Below, piece after piece: positions 1-10,656 of a stretch of DNA of 64,000 nucleotides (the first letter of the stretch is position 1; the number at the start of each line of letters is the position of its first letter). Source of the DNA: Brachypterus glaber (Eukaryota; Arthropoda; Insecta; Coleoptera; Kateretidae); NCBI GenBank assembly GCA_958510825.1, contig OY294046.1, positions 73,231,808-73,295,807 of the forward strand. The letters are read 5' to 3'. Made by a program: the position numbers and the translations under genes. The notes beneath the pieces were generated by a model, which did not search any database, was not told the origin of the DNA, and worked only from the letters and a program-made list of their open reading frames with translations.

Positions 1-119
1 GGTCACATAAATTAACATAATGAGAATGAAAAATAAATCAATAACTTATACCTTGTTAAACAATATTTTATGTATTATATGTTTAATTGAACGGTTTATT
101 AAAATTTAAATAACGTATT

Positions 120-151
120 AAGTATATTATATTAAAGTACTAGTTTCATAT
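120..151 (-). repeat. Terminal fragment of hairpin family A
   Basis: About 30 bases match the 3' terminal block of family A (minus-strand sense), including AAAGTACTAGTTTCAT. The rest of the element is absent. Bases 1-119 show nothing recognisable. Confidence 0.45.
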
Positions 152-1040
152 GGTGTAATTTTCTGGGGAAAAGATTACCAAGCCGTTTTATGTGGTTGAA
201 TTGATCAATTGAAAGAAGGCGCTATATTGACAGATGTATCTAGATTGTATATAATTGAAATACAATTGAATTTATTTAGTTGGTATGCCCATTTCATTTA
301 TAAATGAAAATCTCTATCTTTTATATACACAAAACCCGATATACTTCTCGATATATTCCATAAAATTAAAATCGGAAACGTATACTATGCTCTCTATATT
401 AAGATATAATCAAGTATACTTAACTATAGACCACATAAATGTTTTAGATTACTGTAGAAATATCTCTTCAAGGTTGGACACTTTTAGATACATTTCAAGC
501 ATTAATAGACTATAAAAAATCGACTCTAACTATAAAACGGCAACAACAGATCGGCAGAATATATCTTCTGAAATAAGTTTATTTAACTTCTTTAAAGTAT
601 TATTCTAAAAACATAATAATCTATGTATTTCTTCATCTTAATCTACGATTAACAAATATTATAGACTAAAATATAAATGTTTTTATAATATTAGATAATG
701 CAGTAATAAACAATTTTATCACACGTGAAGTTTGACTAAAATAAAATAAATTTTAACCTAGTTAACATTTAACTTCACTATAAGGAGTCACACATTATTT
801 TTAACAAAAGATGGATGAATTTCCAGATTATGTAAAATATAAATATTATAGACTAAAATATAAGTGACCACTAGCTATATATCCGAAACATAGGTACAAT
901 TTTTATTTTATTGTGCATCGGAATCTGAAAGCAGACTTGTCTGTGGCCCAGATAGGTCACTTTAAAATGCACTTTTATGCATAATATCTGTGATGATATT
1001 TTATATCACAAAAACTTGTTTCTCTGCAGAATAACTTAGT
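152..1040. other. No recognised gene
   Basis: AT-rich sequence without a convincing reading frame. A short direct repeat containing AATATTATAGACTAAAAT occurs near 654-680 and 842-864. A small frame near 285-515 looks like chance. Confidence 0.5.
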
Positions 1041-1750
1041 TTTTCTACGGCTGCTTTAGAATGTAAGCAAATACACACACTTTTTAAACACAGAATGAAT
1101 CCTAGCTCTAGATACGGTATGAATATTTCTTATCAAGTGTTAGAATGAGCAGATGTAGTGCCATCTCTTGTTTATAAAATTGAAGAAAACTGTAGCAAAA
1201 TTAGCAAAAATATATTTATTTTACCATGAAATATTAAATAATTTAATGCAATTTAAAGTTTTGCGTTAAAATTACATAAAGTTTATTAGTTTTTCTTAAT
1301 ATTTGACCAGCTTTTTATCAATTTAGTTCAAAAAATTAAAACTGCTCCATCTATTGTTAAATATATAAACCTGATATATGTCACAACAATCTGACATAAC
1401 TTTCAAATTTGCATTATAATTTGTAAATATGTGCTAAAATTAAATAAAAATCTTTTTTAAGTACTGATTTGATAAAATTATTAAATAACATTAATTGCTT
1501 TATTTAAAAATATGTGTATTGTTGCATTTACAATGTCGAGTCACAAAAAACATTGTTTTTAACCTTGTCCGCAGTTTAAAGCCATACAGTGTTTCATATT
1601 TGCAGTCGAAGAAAAAGTATAGTCAATAACACGTATGGAATAGTCATTCCGCGCTCGCGGGACCGTCATACTCGCCTTCCGGCTCGTATGAAAAACTTTC
1701 CGCTTGCGCGGAATAAAATCTATTCCATACTAGTTATAGAATATACTATT
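1041..1750 (+). mobile_element. Non-autonomous hairpin element, family C copy 1
   Basis: One of five family C copies here (others at 11379-13336, 43102-43883, 53852-54514, 60306-61082). The 5' end reads TTTTCTACGGCTGC. The body is AT-rich and non-coding. The 3' end is a GC-rich stem-loop (1634-1729) whose outer arms are TATGGAATAG and CTATTCCATA, with CpG-rich inner arms. It is followed by ACTAGTTATAG and AATATACTATT. There are no matching terminal inverted repeats, so it is not a standard MITE. The small frame at 1589-1834 lies in the stem-loop and is not a gene. The mechanism of movement is unknown; see the finding on shared termini. Confidence 0.8.
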
Positions 1751-2277
1751 CTTCTACAATATGTTTTTAATTATTTAAATTCCTATGCATATTCTCTTGT
1801 CATAATAAATAATGTCAGAAGCATAAACAAATAATTCATAGAATAGATTGTCTATTATAAAACATACCTATGCATTGTAAACGTACAATAACTGTTATTA
1901 ATATTTATATATGAAAATATTGGCATATTTACCATATTTAAATAAAAATATCGTGATACTACATCATATTGTAACAATATTGTAATAACATCTAATAAAT
2001 AATCGTATTAGTAATATAACTAATAGCTAATTAAGTATTTTTTTTAATTATTCATATGACAAGGCCGTTACTACAATTCAAATTATTTAAATAGTAAATA
2101 ATTGTTATGTTTTATGGCTTGTATAATATATACTGACTGCTGAATACATAAAGCTGTCATATCAATACACAATCTCTGCAATTGCATCATAGAATAATTT
2201 AAATATACTGCAGCAGGACTTTATTAATCGTTTAGAACTAAAACAGTTGGAATGCTTCAAATGTAAATAATATTTTT
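1751..2277. other. No recognised gene
   Basis: AT-rich sequence between family C and family A copies. I see no reading frame or repeat that can be supported. Confidence 0.5.
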
Positions 2278-2906
2278 CTATTTTGCAACTCTTATAAGCT
2301 CATAATTACGCATTTTGCGTGTTCTTGTAGGCCCATAAGAGGTCTGTAGTTTTTTCTTTTGGGTTGGCAACAGACAAAAGCCTATCGCTTGACGTTTTCC
2401 GTGCAAATGTCGCGTCGCTTTAAAGTTTAACACGTTGACTACTACCCGTAATTTTCTCTTTCTAACCCTTATAAAATATACTATGGAAAAAATGTTGAGA
2501 GTCACCGGTGACTCTCCTGGTAGCGAACGTGTTAATTTTCTACAAAATATTGTATTTAGGTTATTTTTACCTTATTAAAATTGTGGCTTTGTTACTTGCA
2601 GTGAAAAGGGGAAGACATGACTATAAAATATATCAAAATATCATTTTTTCTTAGAATTTTAAACATGGCGAAAACTGTAATGCCAATCCGAAACAAAAAA
2701 CCCTAAATCAGTCATCAATTTAAATGTAAGTTTTTAAAAATTTTAGAGCAAAATAGAAAAAATTGTGTAAAGCACTCCTTTCATAACATATTTTTAGCGC
2801 ACTAGTACTTTAAAAAGTCCAAACTCGCCGCAAGTTACTCGTTTTCTAAACTAGTACTCGTGCGCTAAAAACGTATGTTATAAAACTAGCACTTTAATAT
2901 ACTATT
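2278..2906 (+). mobile_element. Non-autonomous hairpin element, family A copy 1
   Basis: Family A starts with CTATTTTGCGACTCTTATAA (here one base differs) and ends in a self-complementary segment. That segment runs from CATAACACG-TTTTTAGCGC through GCGCTAAAAACG to GTTATG, then ACTAGTACTTT and AATATACTATT. Other copies lie at 16870-17376, 24341-24857, 31174-31694 (minus) and 61743-62222, with fragments at 41874-42086 and 55711-55803. No protein is encoded. This copy is interrupted by a 101-bp TTAA-flanked element (2431-2531). Confidence 0.8.
2431..2531. mobile_element. 101-bp piggyBac-like MITE
   Basis: Inserted in family A copy 1. The ends are CACGTTGACTAC and its near-perfect inverse GTAGCGAACGTG. 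TTAA flanks both sides (2427-2430 and 2532-2535), and TTAA target duplication is the signature of piggyBac elements. Removing the segment plus one TTAA restores the family A sequence seen in other copies. No coding capacity; presumably cross-mobilised. Confidence 0.75.
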
Positions 2907-2925
2907 GTTCATAATATTTATTAAA

Positions 2926-3514
2926 TACAGCCTGTTCCAGAACTCGCCTACAGAAATTTAAGGGTATATTAAAAACCCTCTAAAAAATATGAAAAAAATG
3001 TAAACAAAATCTATCTTCGCTCAATTCAAAAATAAAAACGCTTTAGGTGGACCAATACTGTTGCTGATGTTAAATTACCTTTAAAAGTTGAACTTGTAGT
3101 TATGGAAGCAAATTTAATTATTGCAGGTGCATAATCTGTAGGTTGACATGTTGATTAATGTGACATAAATATTTATTAATGTCAAAAAGCCACCGCAGGA
3201 TGGAATGACCCTATAAAAATAGAATATTTGATAGCCTCTGTCGGTTTTGTCAAAATATAATAACCTAAAAAGATTCTAAAGTTGAAAGTCTCAAACAATA
3301 AACGCGTCAACAATTAAAATGCAACCATAGATACTAATAAGTAGGGAAAAACTAATTTGTAGGTAATTTAACATGAGCAACAGGATTGGTCAGATTAAAT
3401 AGCTTCCTTCTTAATTAGTATTGAAGATGGATTTTTCTTGAATTTTTTTTCATATTTTCCAGAGGGTTTTTAATATACCCTCAAATTTCTGTACGCGTTC
3501 TGGAACAGGCTGTA
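2926..3514. mobile_element. Long-TIR element, family K copy 1
   Basis: Inverted ends of about 70 bases. The left end begins TACAGCCTGTTCCAGAAC and the right end is its complement, ...GTTCTGGAACAGGCTGTA. Both arms contain a GGGT-ATATTAAAAACCCTC stretch. The interior has no gene. Related ends occur at 58889-59602 and 62908-64000. The superfamily cannot be assigned without the transposase. Confidence 0.75.
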
Positions 3515-3745
3515 TATACGTTTCTGCAATTAACCACTAAATTATTAATTAATAAAAATAAGTTTTTATCTTCAAATACATAGAATCTCTGCTATTTGAT
3601 GTGCAGCTATTTTAAACTACATGCTAACAACCTGTCATAACTAAACTCCCTTGATGGTTATAAAAGCTTTTTTTGGTATGCCGGCAATTTCTTTTACGGA
3701 TGATGGTAAAGATTTTTCCTTGCATATTTAAGATAACCTCCTAGG

Positions 3746-3785
3746 AATTTAAATTTTAGTCACAGCTGTGACTAAAATTTAAATT
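3746..3785. repeat. Perfect 40-bp palindrome
   Basis: Each 20-base half is the exact complement of the other, centred at 3765/3766 on CACAG|CTGTG. It could extrude as a cruciform or fold as an RNA hairpin. No associated gene is seen. Confidence 0.9.
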
Positions 3786-3826
3786 ATGTAATTAGAAAAT
3801 CATTAGCAATTATTATTATTTTTCTG

Positions 3827-4027
3827 TAAAGGAAAGGAGGGTTTATGGATCTGTTTTTACGAGTCTTAAAAAAAACAATTGAATGTGGTTTGTAGAAATA
3901 CAATTCTAATTGTATTTTTACAAACCAGATTTCATTGTTTTTTTTTATGTAAGTTTTTTAGGGTGACATCTTTGATCGGTGAAAAGGACAATCCTTAGTT
4001 TAGTGTAGCTCCATAAACCTTCCTTTA
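3827..4027. mobile_element. 200-bp fold-back MITE
   Basis: The ends are inverted: TAAAGGAAAGGAGGGTTTAT against ATAAACCTTCCTTTA. The whole interior also folds, with GGTTTGTAGAAATAC pairing to GTATTTTTACAAACC. No coding sequence. Superfamily not determined. Confidence 0.7.
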
Positions 4028-4045
4028 AATCAATGATGTTGAATT

Positions 4046-4747
4046 ACACCGGCACTTAGTGCTACTAAGAGTGCCGATGTATTGAAATCTTCGACGAAAA
4101 GTCAAAATCTTTGACCACGTTTTTTTTTCACATTTCTCGACGTTTTAGACCATTCTGAGTCGAAATCAGTAAAAATAGATTTTGCGTCCGTCTGTCTTTC
4201 TGTCTGAGTGTAAACTCTCTAACTCCATTTCTACATAAGATATCGACTTGCGATTTTTTGCATATTGTTTATTATCGTATTCCGAAGAGCTGATTAGATT
4301 TTGGGGGTAAACGATTGGGGGTAAGGGGATAAAAATAGGGTAAAACTCCTATTTTTAGCGTTTTTTGTTTATAATTAAGGCAATTATTATTTTATTTGGA
4401 TAATTTAGCACTTTTAAAACATAATTTTAAATTGGTCAAAAAATGTTATAAGCAACGTTTTCCTAAAACGCATTTTTTTTCGAGATATTGGCGTTTAAAG
4501 CAGTAAAAGGTTTTTTTAGCATATCTCACACATTTATAACCCGATTTCAAAAAATTATATTTTAAATAAAACCTCTTTTTAAGCCCTATAAAAAATGTTA
4601 TATACAGTTTTTTGCTAGAATATAATGTTTTAAAGATACAGAATTTAAAATCAAACAAAACACCTACATTGAAGTTTGCAAACTAGGCTCTAGTGTACAA
4701 TAGTGCCGATGTTTTGACAGGGTGCTTGCAACGTTTCATCTAGTTTT
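4046..4747 (+). mobile_element. Repeat family G copy 1
   Basis: A roughly 700-bp family with four copies here (also 28191-28912 minus, 36445-37234, 40642-41357). It opens with a hairpin whose arms are ACATCGGCACT and AGTGCCGATGT (one mismatch in this copy). The closing end repeats AGTGCCGATGT and finishes in CATCTAGTTTT. A GTCT microsatellite of variable length lies about 150 bases in. A minus-strand frame of 61-70 codons recurs in every copy (here 4446-4658); it matches no known family and may only reflect DNA identity between copies. Confidence 0.8.
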
Positions 4748-5064
4748 AACTAAAATTGTGCCTAATATAATATTAAGGGCCACTTGCACCAATTTTATTT
4801 TGATCAAGGTTTAATTAATCTACGTTTAAAAAATAATCTCTGGTTAAATATGTTTGCATTGCACCAATGAAAGTTAAACAAAGTTTAGTTAAACCGAGCA
4901 CACATCTCTAATTTTAGTGTTATTTGAATGTAGCTAACTTCACATTATTTTGACGTTTGACGTTTATATCATTTGGTTTATTATATTTTCAAAAAAAGCT
5001 GTTAGTTATTGACAGTAACTTATTGTGTTATGTGTTATTGTGTTCTGTAAGCTAAAAAGTAGCA

Positions 5065-5197
5065 ATGGATATGCCTAAAAAAAAAGATGAAAACAAAAAA
5101 AAACGTTCGCCCAATTATACCATAAATGATAAAGCTTTATTAATTAAAATTGTGGCACAATACAATAGTGTTATCGAAAACAAAAAAACGGACGCAA
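5065..5197 (+). pseudogene. Myb/SANT-like protein of a Harbinger element, N-terminal remnant
   Basis: Starts MDMPKKKDENKKKRSPNY and continues through an acidic/basic helix with ALLIKIVAQYNSVIENKKTD. This pattern is characteristic of the Myb/SANT-like DNA-binding domain of insect Harbinger accessory proteins (from family knowledge). The similarity stops at the KTDA residues; the remaining 20 residues of the open frame are antisense to the transposase remnant. In intact elements this protein helps the transposase bind the ends and enter the nucleus. Here only about 44 residues survive, so it is not functional. Confidence 0.7.
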
Positions 5198-5427
5198 TTG
5201 GGATATTCCAGTTGTTCTTCAATACGTACAAGAATATTGGCCACTGTTTCTTTATATAACCTAAATTTTTGAAAAAATGTTAGATCATCCATACTTACAA
5301 AATAGTTTTGTCGCTCATGATAGGTACGGAAACCATCATCCAATATTTCCAATTCCAACAAGTCTTCATCTAATAAATCGGCTTCTGCCATCATTGCAGG
5401 TAATTTCGTAAAATCAAATAAAAACAC
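5198..5427 (-). pseudogene. Harbinger DDE transposase, N-terminal remnant
   Basis: The minus-strand frame starts MFLFDFTKLPAMM and contains MDDLTFFQKFRLYKETV followed by ILVRIEEQLEYP. This matches the N-terminal helical region that precedes the DDE nuclease in HARBI1-like transposases (the F-x-KxFRLxKETV pattern). All catalytic residues lie downstream and are deleted. The frame then runs into the inverted Myb gene remnant. It is not functional, but it identifies the superfamily together with the TAA duplication. Confidence 0.7.
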
Positions 5428-5654
5428 TCACGGGTACGAAATGACAGATAAAAACCTAAAGTTAGGTTATGTTTTGATATAACCCAGGTTTAAGTGACAT
5501 AAACCATCAAACTCGAACGATTACATTTATTCTGAGATTAAGACGAATAAACTTGGTTTAAAAAATGGTGCAACAGCGAAACGTCAATTAACTTTTAAAC
5601 CATTAACTTAATCCGAGTTTAAGCTTAAATCATGTTTGGTGCAAGTGGCCCTAA

Positions 5655-6396
5655 ATAAAAATGATAAAAGGATTAAAATATTAACGCGAATTAAATTGTC
5701 CCTTGACGTTACTGAAAATCAATTAATATTTATAATTATTTTAATTAGTTTCAGAAAAGTAAACACATTACTTAGATGATGAATTTTTAAAGCGTTGGAC
5801 TTTTATTCTGTTAAAATTTTAATTGGTCGAGAGGGTTCTCGAGGTGATTATGCTTCTCTTTCTAAGAAAGGGTCGAATCCCTTTCTTTATGTCATGCCGA
5901 ACTGAGTAACTAGTTCCAAAGGCGTCTAAGTTAGTAAGTAAATTTATATTCGATTGTTTCTAAAAGCGACACTATTTTAAATGTCAAAAGTGAGTTTTTT
6001 TCCACCAGTGACTAAACAATTTTTCACTCACTCTTTTACGTACAGCTTTTGATCTCATCCAAAATTAGTTACATACCCTATTAATTATAACTATTCTATA
6101 AATAGAAGCACGTTAACTGAACCATAAAAATTAAAGAAAACCCCAAATTATTCTTTAGTTTTTGAATAAAATACTGTTTTTATTAAAATTCTGTCATCAC
6201 CGCGTCCATTTTGACGTTTGTAATTGTTTATTTTTAATAGGCATACTTAGGCCATGGCTACCTATTATTTTAGCATTAAGAAAACTTCATCTTAATATTT
6301 TTGACATAATTTTTCGCAAAATTATAGATTTTTATTTAAAAATAAAAGGTGTTGGATAAAATTAAATTCTCAACTTGTGTATTAAGTGATTACACT
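5655..6396. other. No recognised gene
   Basis: AT-rich sequence. A short stretch at 5824-5885 resembles tRNA promoter boxes but does not fold as a tRNA (see rejected items). The 65-codon frame at 6162-6359 is not convincing. Confidence 0.45.
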
Positions 6397-6823
6397 ACAC
6401 GGAAAAAAAAAATTATAGCTAGGAGCGCTATAACACACATACCAAGCAAATTATAATCGCTTATTATATAGATACAAGGCTTTCTCTTACAATTATGGCA
6501 GTCAGTGTAAAAACTTATATGAAATACTTTAATTGTTTAGTGAATAATAAAATATAACAAATAGTATGGCATTTATAGATTAAATAGATTTAATTATTGT
6601 CCGTGCTAATAATTTTTATAATATAATAAAATTTCTGTAAATTTATAATAGTGCCTGTAATAAATATAATTGTGTCTGTAATATATATAATCGTTTCCAA
6701 TATATTTTTAACATTATTAGTTATTGTGTCCCTTATAATCTATAGCTTAAATCACTATAATTTGCCACTGTTACCAAATATCTTATAATGTATAGCGCAG
6801 AGCCCACTAATTTCTTTCCGTGT
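6397..6823. mobile_element. MITE family L copy 1
   Basis: The ends ACACGGAAA and TTTCCGTGT are inverted. Subterminal inverted motifs TATAGC/GCTATA recur near both ends. A second copy with the same interior lies at 53324-53749. Non-coding and very AT-rich. Superfamily not determined; no clean target duplication was found. Confidence 0.75.
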
Positions 6824-7003
6824 AGTTAAGAAAATAATTATTTGTTCACTTCTGGTCTTGAACTAACTGTTATTTTTGACCAGATACAGTTATTATAATC
6901 ATTTCATACCAAATAAAAAAAAATTCTATAACATAACCTCAAAATATATGTTAACTGATTAATCTGTTTTATCCACTAAAATAAATTAAAAACACAAAAT
7001 TTT

Positions 7004-7431
7004 AATGGCGATTTCTCCCTTTAGATTAGACTGGGACAAAAGTTCTATCCAAAAAGAATAGAAGACATACATACACTCCCATTTCCACCCAACCAAACAA
7101 ATTCTGTATTTGTTCTTTGTTGAACAAATACAATATTTACTTGGCCGGGCTAAAAGTGTAAAAATTTAATTTTTATTAAAGAAATTACTGGCGCCATCTA
7201 AATTTTAGTAGAATTATCTTATTCTACAGATTCACTTTAGCTATGTTCGTTCGTACCGCTCAGTGCTACACTTTCCGGCCAACCAAATAAATATATTTAC
7301 AGTATACTGCATTGTAATATGAAAAAAAAAATACAGTATTTATTTGGTTGGCTGGAAAGTGTAGCACAAATGAGATAGAGATAGGGTAGACGTCTTTTGT
7401 TTCATAATTCTAGTTGTAGAGATCTCCATTG
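7004..7431. mobile_element. MITE family H copy 1
   Basis: A second copy at 29780-30184 shares the whole length. The termini are short and imperfectly inverted (AATGG / CCATT, clearer in copy 2). The interior holds two strong inverted pairs: ACAAATACAATATTTACTTG-type repeats, and CCGGCCAACCAAATAAAT against ATTTATTTGGTTGGC. Non-coding. Confidence 0.7.
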
Positions 7432-8142
7432 TAAAATCAATTTCAATATTTATAATATTCATAGAACGGTTTCAGAAGTATTATTATTTTTATAACAGAC
7501 ACATTTTAACAGAAATTAATCACCAAGCTATAGCTTTTTATATTTGAAAATGAAACAGCATGCAAAAGAAACGATTCAATTGTTTTTTAGCGATTTGATT
7601 GGATAGCAATTTGTCATGGTTAACTAGATAAGTAAAAAAAAACAGTAAAAAGAAATATATTTTGCAATTTAAAATTAAGTATATTTTACTAAAATAAAAC
7701 GGTATAAATTTATAAATTCATCCCTTAATTTGATGTGATGGGTTTTTGTAGAGGAACTGTTTGGATGGCTTTGGAACAAATATCTTAACTATGGCTTGTT
7801 TACGAAAGGGTTGTGTCCTAAATGAGATACAATTTTCAAACATTTGAAATTATTTCTTTTAGTCTGAAATGAATTAAAGAAGATGATGACATTGATAACG
7901 ATTTTCTTTTCTTTACTGATTGTGTTTTTAGTCGTCATTAAGATTACGAGAGGGATGCTTAATGCTTTTTAACCAATTAGATAAATAAAAATACTTTTTT
8001 TTTAATATTATACTATTTATAATTTAAAAGAAACGTCACATTTATTGTAATTTATTGAGCAACAGGGTAATATTTTAAATGCCACCGATTATTTAAAACT
8101 TGTTTTAGACTCTAAAAAATTGATTCTTAGGAATAATATTAT
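7432..8142. other. No recognised gene
   Basis: AT-rich; no supported reading frame or repeat seen. Confidence 0.5.
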
Positions 8143-8457
8143 GGCTTTTTGATTTTTGGGGTATAGGGCTTTGGATCTGACTAAAATTGTTATCTAATTT
8201 TGCTGTGACGTTTCGACGATGGATTTTCGTCGTTTTCGAACAGAGAATTAAAGCCAAAGATTAGTCATTGTCACTAACAGTTATTTATTTGTTTAAATGT
8301 TTTGTTTATGTCAGTGTTTACTGTTAGTGACAATGTATAATCTTTGGCTTTAATTCTCTGTTCGAAAACGACGAAAATCTATCGTCGAAACGTCACAGCA
8401 AAATTAGATAACAATTTTAGTCAGATCCAAAGCCCTATTCCGCAAAAATCAAAAAGT
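8143..8457. repeat. Large fold-back (inverted arms of about 139 bp)
   Basis: The arms 8143-8281 and 8319-8457 are complementary with few mismatches, around a spacer of about 37 bases. Each arm contains GACGTTTCGACGATGG or its complement and CGTCGTTTTCGAACAGAG. The GAAACGTC block resembles the 3' half of hammerhead-like motifs at Penelope-like element ends (compare 39022-39080), but no CUGANGA core is present. It may be an inverted pair of retroelement ends; that assignment is speculative. Confidence 0.8.
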
Positions 8458-8669
8458 TAAATTATACAAATCGGACAAAAACTTTCAATTGAATAATATT
8501 ATGGGCAGATGTCAACTTTATCCTTAATAATTATTATAATAGTATGAACCCGAAACTGAAGTTTCTTTTTTACAAAATGAATATTGAAGAAGTTGGGGTT
8601 ATAATTTATAACTTATAAATAGGAGAATACAATAAACTTGGGATAATTCTTTATTAAATTTTAATTATA

Positions 8670-8882
8670 TACAGTGTGATTATAAAGTGCCAAACAGTTT
8701 GAAAAGAAAATACTCTTCTTTTGAAGCCACGCCTCTGTTAGAGTGGTGTGCGACAAGCCCATGTGATTGCTGCGTACAACAGCTCGGTGGCCAGTAAAAC
8801 GCAGACAGCTTTCTTGTATTTTACTCATCGCTAATGCCAGTTTTGCATTAAAAAGTGTTCGGCACTTTATAATCGCACGGTA
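8670..8882. mobile_element. TA-flanked MITE, 213 bp
   Basis: The 22-bp inverted ends TACAGTGTGATTATAAAG and TACCGTGCGATTATAAAG (read inward) differ at two positions. TA dinucleotides flank both sides, consistent with the IS630/Tc1/mariner group. The 89-codon minus-strand frame across it is a chance frame. Confidence 0.75.
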
Positions 8883-8884
8883 TA

Positions 8885-9861
8885 TATTTATTAAATTATA
8901 ATTATAATTATTAATAATTATTAACGTCAATATTTTTTACCGGAATAAAATTATTAGTTCTATTTGAGGGGTAGACAACTCAGCATAACTTGTACAGTAG
9001 GGTATTACAAAAACCATATTTTTCTAATTTTTCTTATACACCCCTCCTATGTAGTTTCAATAGAAGTTGCATACCAAATTTCAGATTATTTGAACATTTT
9101 TTGAAAAAGCCCAACTCAGATATAATAATGATGTATTTGTGTTGTTTAATTTCATTGTTAAAGTTTTAAAGACAAAACAAGCCCTGAAGATACGTGATGC
9201 TACGTATTCCATTATATACTATTCACAGTTTCACAGTGGACGGTATATTGCATTTTTCCAAATAACGGAACTTAAAAAGAAAAAAAAAAGATTTTTATAA
9301 ATTCTTTTTTTGGAAACATTTTTTTTTCATTTTTCAAAATAGATTTTTTTTGAAAAAGAAATTGTCCTTTGCGTCATAGAATAGCACTGCCTGAGTATAT
9401 GTACATTTGATAATGGCGTACACAAAAAAGCAGTTCGTAATTCGTGCTCGTTCACTATAAAAATTTGTAAAATTGTGCAGGGCAAGAACGTAATAAGGTG
9501 GTCACAAAAATTCACTTTCTTGTCTCGTATTGTGTTTTACTTAATAAGGAAGCGAAAACGTATTTTTTTGAGATTGTTAGCTAAGTAGCTGTGTTTCTAA
9601 TATTTCTATGCGAAGTAGTTGACAACAAAAAGAATGACAAAAACAAAAAAAAAACAAGAAAATAAAGTAACGAAGGAATCAGAAATTTCTAAACCTTGGT
9701 TTTTCTTTTTATTCGTATAGAATCGCCAGGCCTATATGAGATTGTATCCGATACGTACACGAAGTGCGTGGGGCTTACTTAAAATGAAAAATTGTTATTC
9801 AAGTGCGCAAATTTTATCTTAGAACAGCTGAAGTTGTTATTGTGTCTCAATATTTTTTATT
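8885..9861. other. Mostly unrecognised; contains a dispersed repeat (family M)
   Basis: About 9174-9270 is matched, inverted, by about 19985-20105 (shared motifs AACAAGCCCTGA, ATTCCATTATATA, GGTATATTGCATTT). No gene is supported in the rest. Confidence 0.5.
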
Positions 9862-10656
9862 ATGGTCTGTTTCTTCAAGCAAGAAAGTAAACTAAAAATC
9901 GCACAGTGAATATTTTCAAAACAGATTTGAATATTGGATGTGCGAATATACTGCGTAGTTTATTTTATAAAACGTAACTAAACTCCGCGCATTATCTATC
10001 TGAGTTGATGGTCATTTGTTTCTTGTTATTTGGTTGGCAGAATATATTTAGTTCCTTATGTAAGGTTTTCATCTTGTTTAAAATTTATTGTCAATCAAGA
10101 CATTATTTTGACATTTATAAAAAGTCCAAATAATTTGCTTTAGCAAGAAGAAATAACAAGAAAAGTGCATAAAAAGGAAACTAAAGCATCAATCTATAAA
10201 CATTTTGTTTAAATGAAGTAATATATGCAGTCCTCTATAAATTTTTGAAGTAAACACTATAACAGAGAATTTTTTGGTTAAAATAATACTGGTCCGTAAT
10301 TTTATTCAGGTAATGTTAAATTTAAGTTTATAATAGCACTTTATGAATAAAAACTTACTTTTATTATAATTTTGAACAAAATTTTACTTTTTAAACAGAT
10401 TTTGTTATTATTTGTAAGACGTAAAATGACAGTCAATTTAACCTAAATGTTAAAAATTATCAAAAGCACAATGGGCTACAAAAATATTACTAAAAGTCAT
10501 TTTTAAACCACTGATCATAGCTTCCTTGATCCAATTTGTTACTCAGATAGATAATGCGCCGAGTATATATTCTATACACAAACATATACTATTCAAACCT
10601 GTGGTAAAAATATTTACTGTGCGATTTTTAATTTACTATCTTGCTTGAAAAAACAG
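9862..10656. mobile_element. Long-TIR MITE, family N copy 1 (interrupted)
   Basis: Inverted ends of about 75 bases begin ATGGTCTGTTTCTTCAAG and include AAAAATCGCACAGTGAAT. A short internally deleted copy is at 59660-59833. This copy is split by a second inverted-repeat element at 9982-10564: copy 2 runs uninterrupted across the insertion point (AACATAACTATATTCTATTC). Confidence 0.75.
9982..10564. mobile_element. Inverted-repeat MITE nested in family N
   Basis: The 24-bp ends are ACTCCGCGCATTATCTATC and the complement of ACTCGGCGCATTATCTATC, with one difference between arms. Interior is non-coding. Inserted in the middle of family N copy 1, so it is the younger of the two. Confidence 0.75.

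Larger units (their letters stand above)
4777..5651. mobile_element. PIF/Harbinger deletion derivative
   Basis: The ends are GGGCCACTTGCACCA and TGGTGCAAGTGGCCC, flanked on both sides by TAA (4774-4776 and 5652-5654), the 3-bp target duplication typical of PIF/Harbinger. Inside are the beginnings of the two genes this superfamily carries, a Myb/SANT-like DNA-binding protein (+) and a DDE transposase (-). They converge and are joined at about 5197 by a large internal deletion. At 875 bp it is far shorter than an autonomous element and must be non-autonomous. Confidence 0.85.

Noticed and set aside
152..560. Possible decayed Jockey-type RT (YGVIFWG-like residues near 150-175)
   Set aside because: Only seven residues fit, the frame breaks at once, and the start overlaps a family A terminus.
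1634..1729. Family C stem-loop as a self-cleaving ribozyme
   Set aside because: It folds strongly but has none of the hammerhead core (no CUGANGA or GAAA placement), and I could not fit other ribozyme classes by eye.
5824..5885. tRNA-like boxes (TGGTCGAGAGG and GGGTCGAATCCC)
   Set aside because: Spacing is plausible, but the acceptor stems do not pair, the T-loop is one base short, and there is no second copy, so neither a tRNA gene nor a SINE can be claimed.
8661..8930. 89-codon minus-strand frame
   Set aside because: It spans the 213-bp MITE and its flanks and resembles no transposase.
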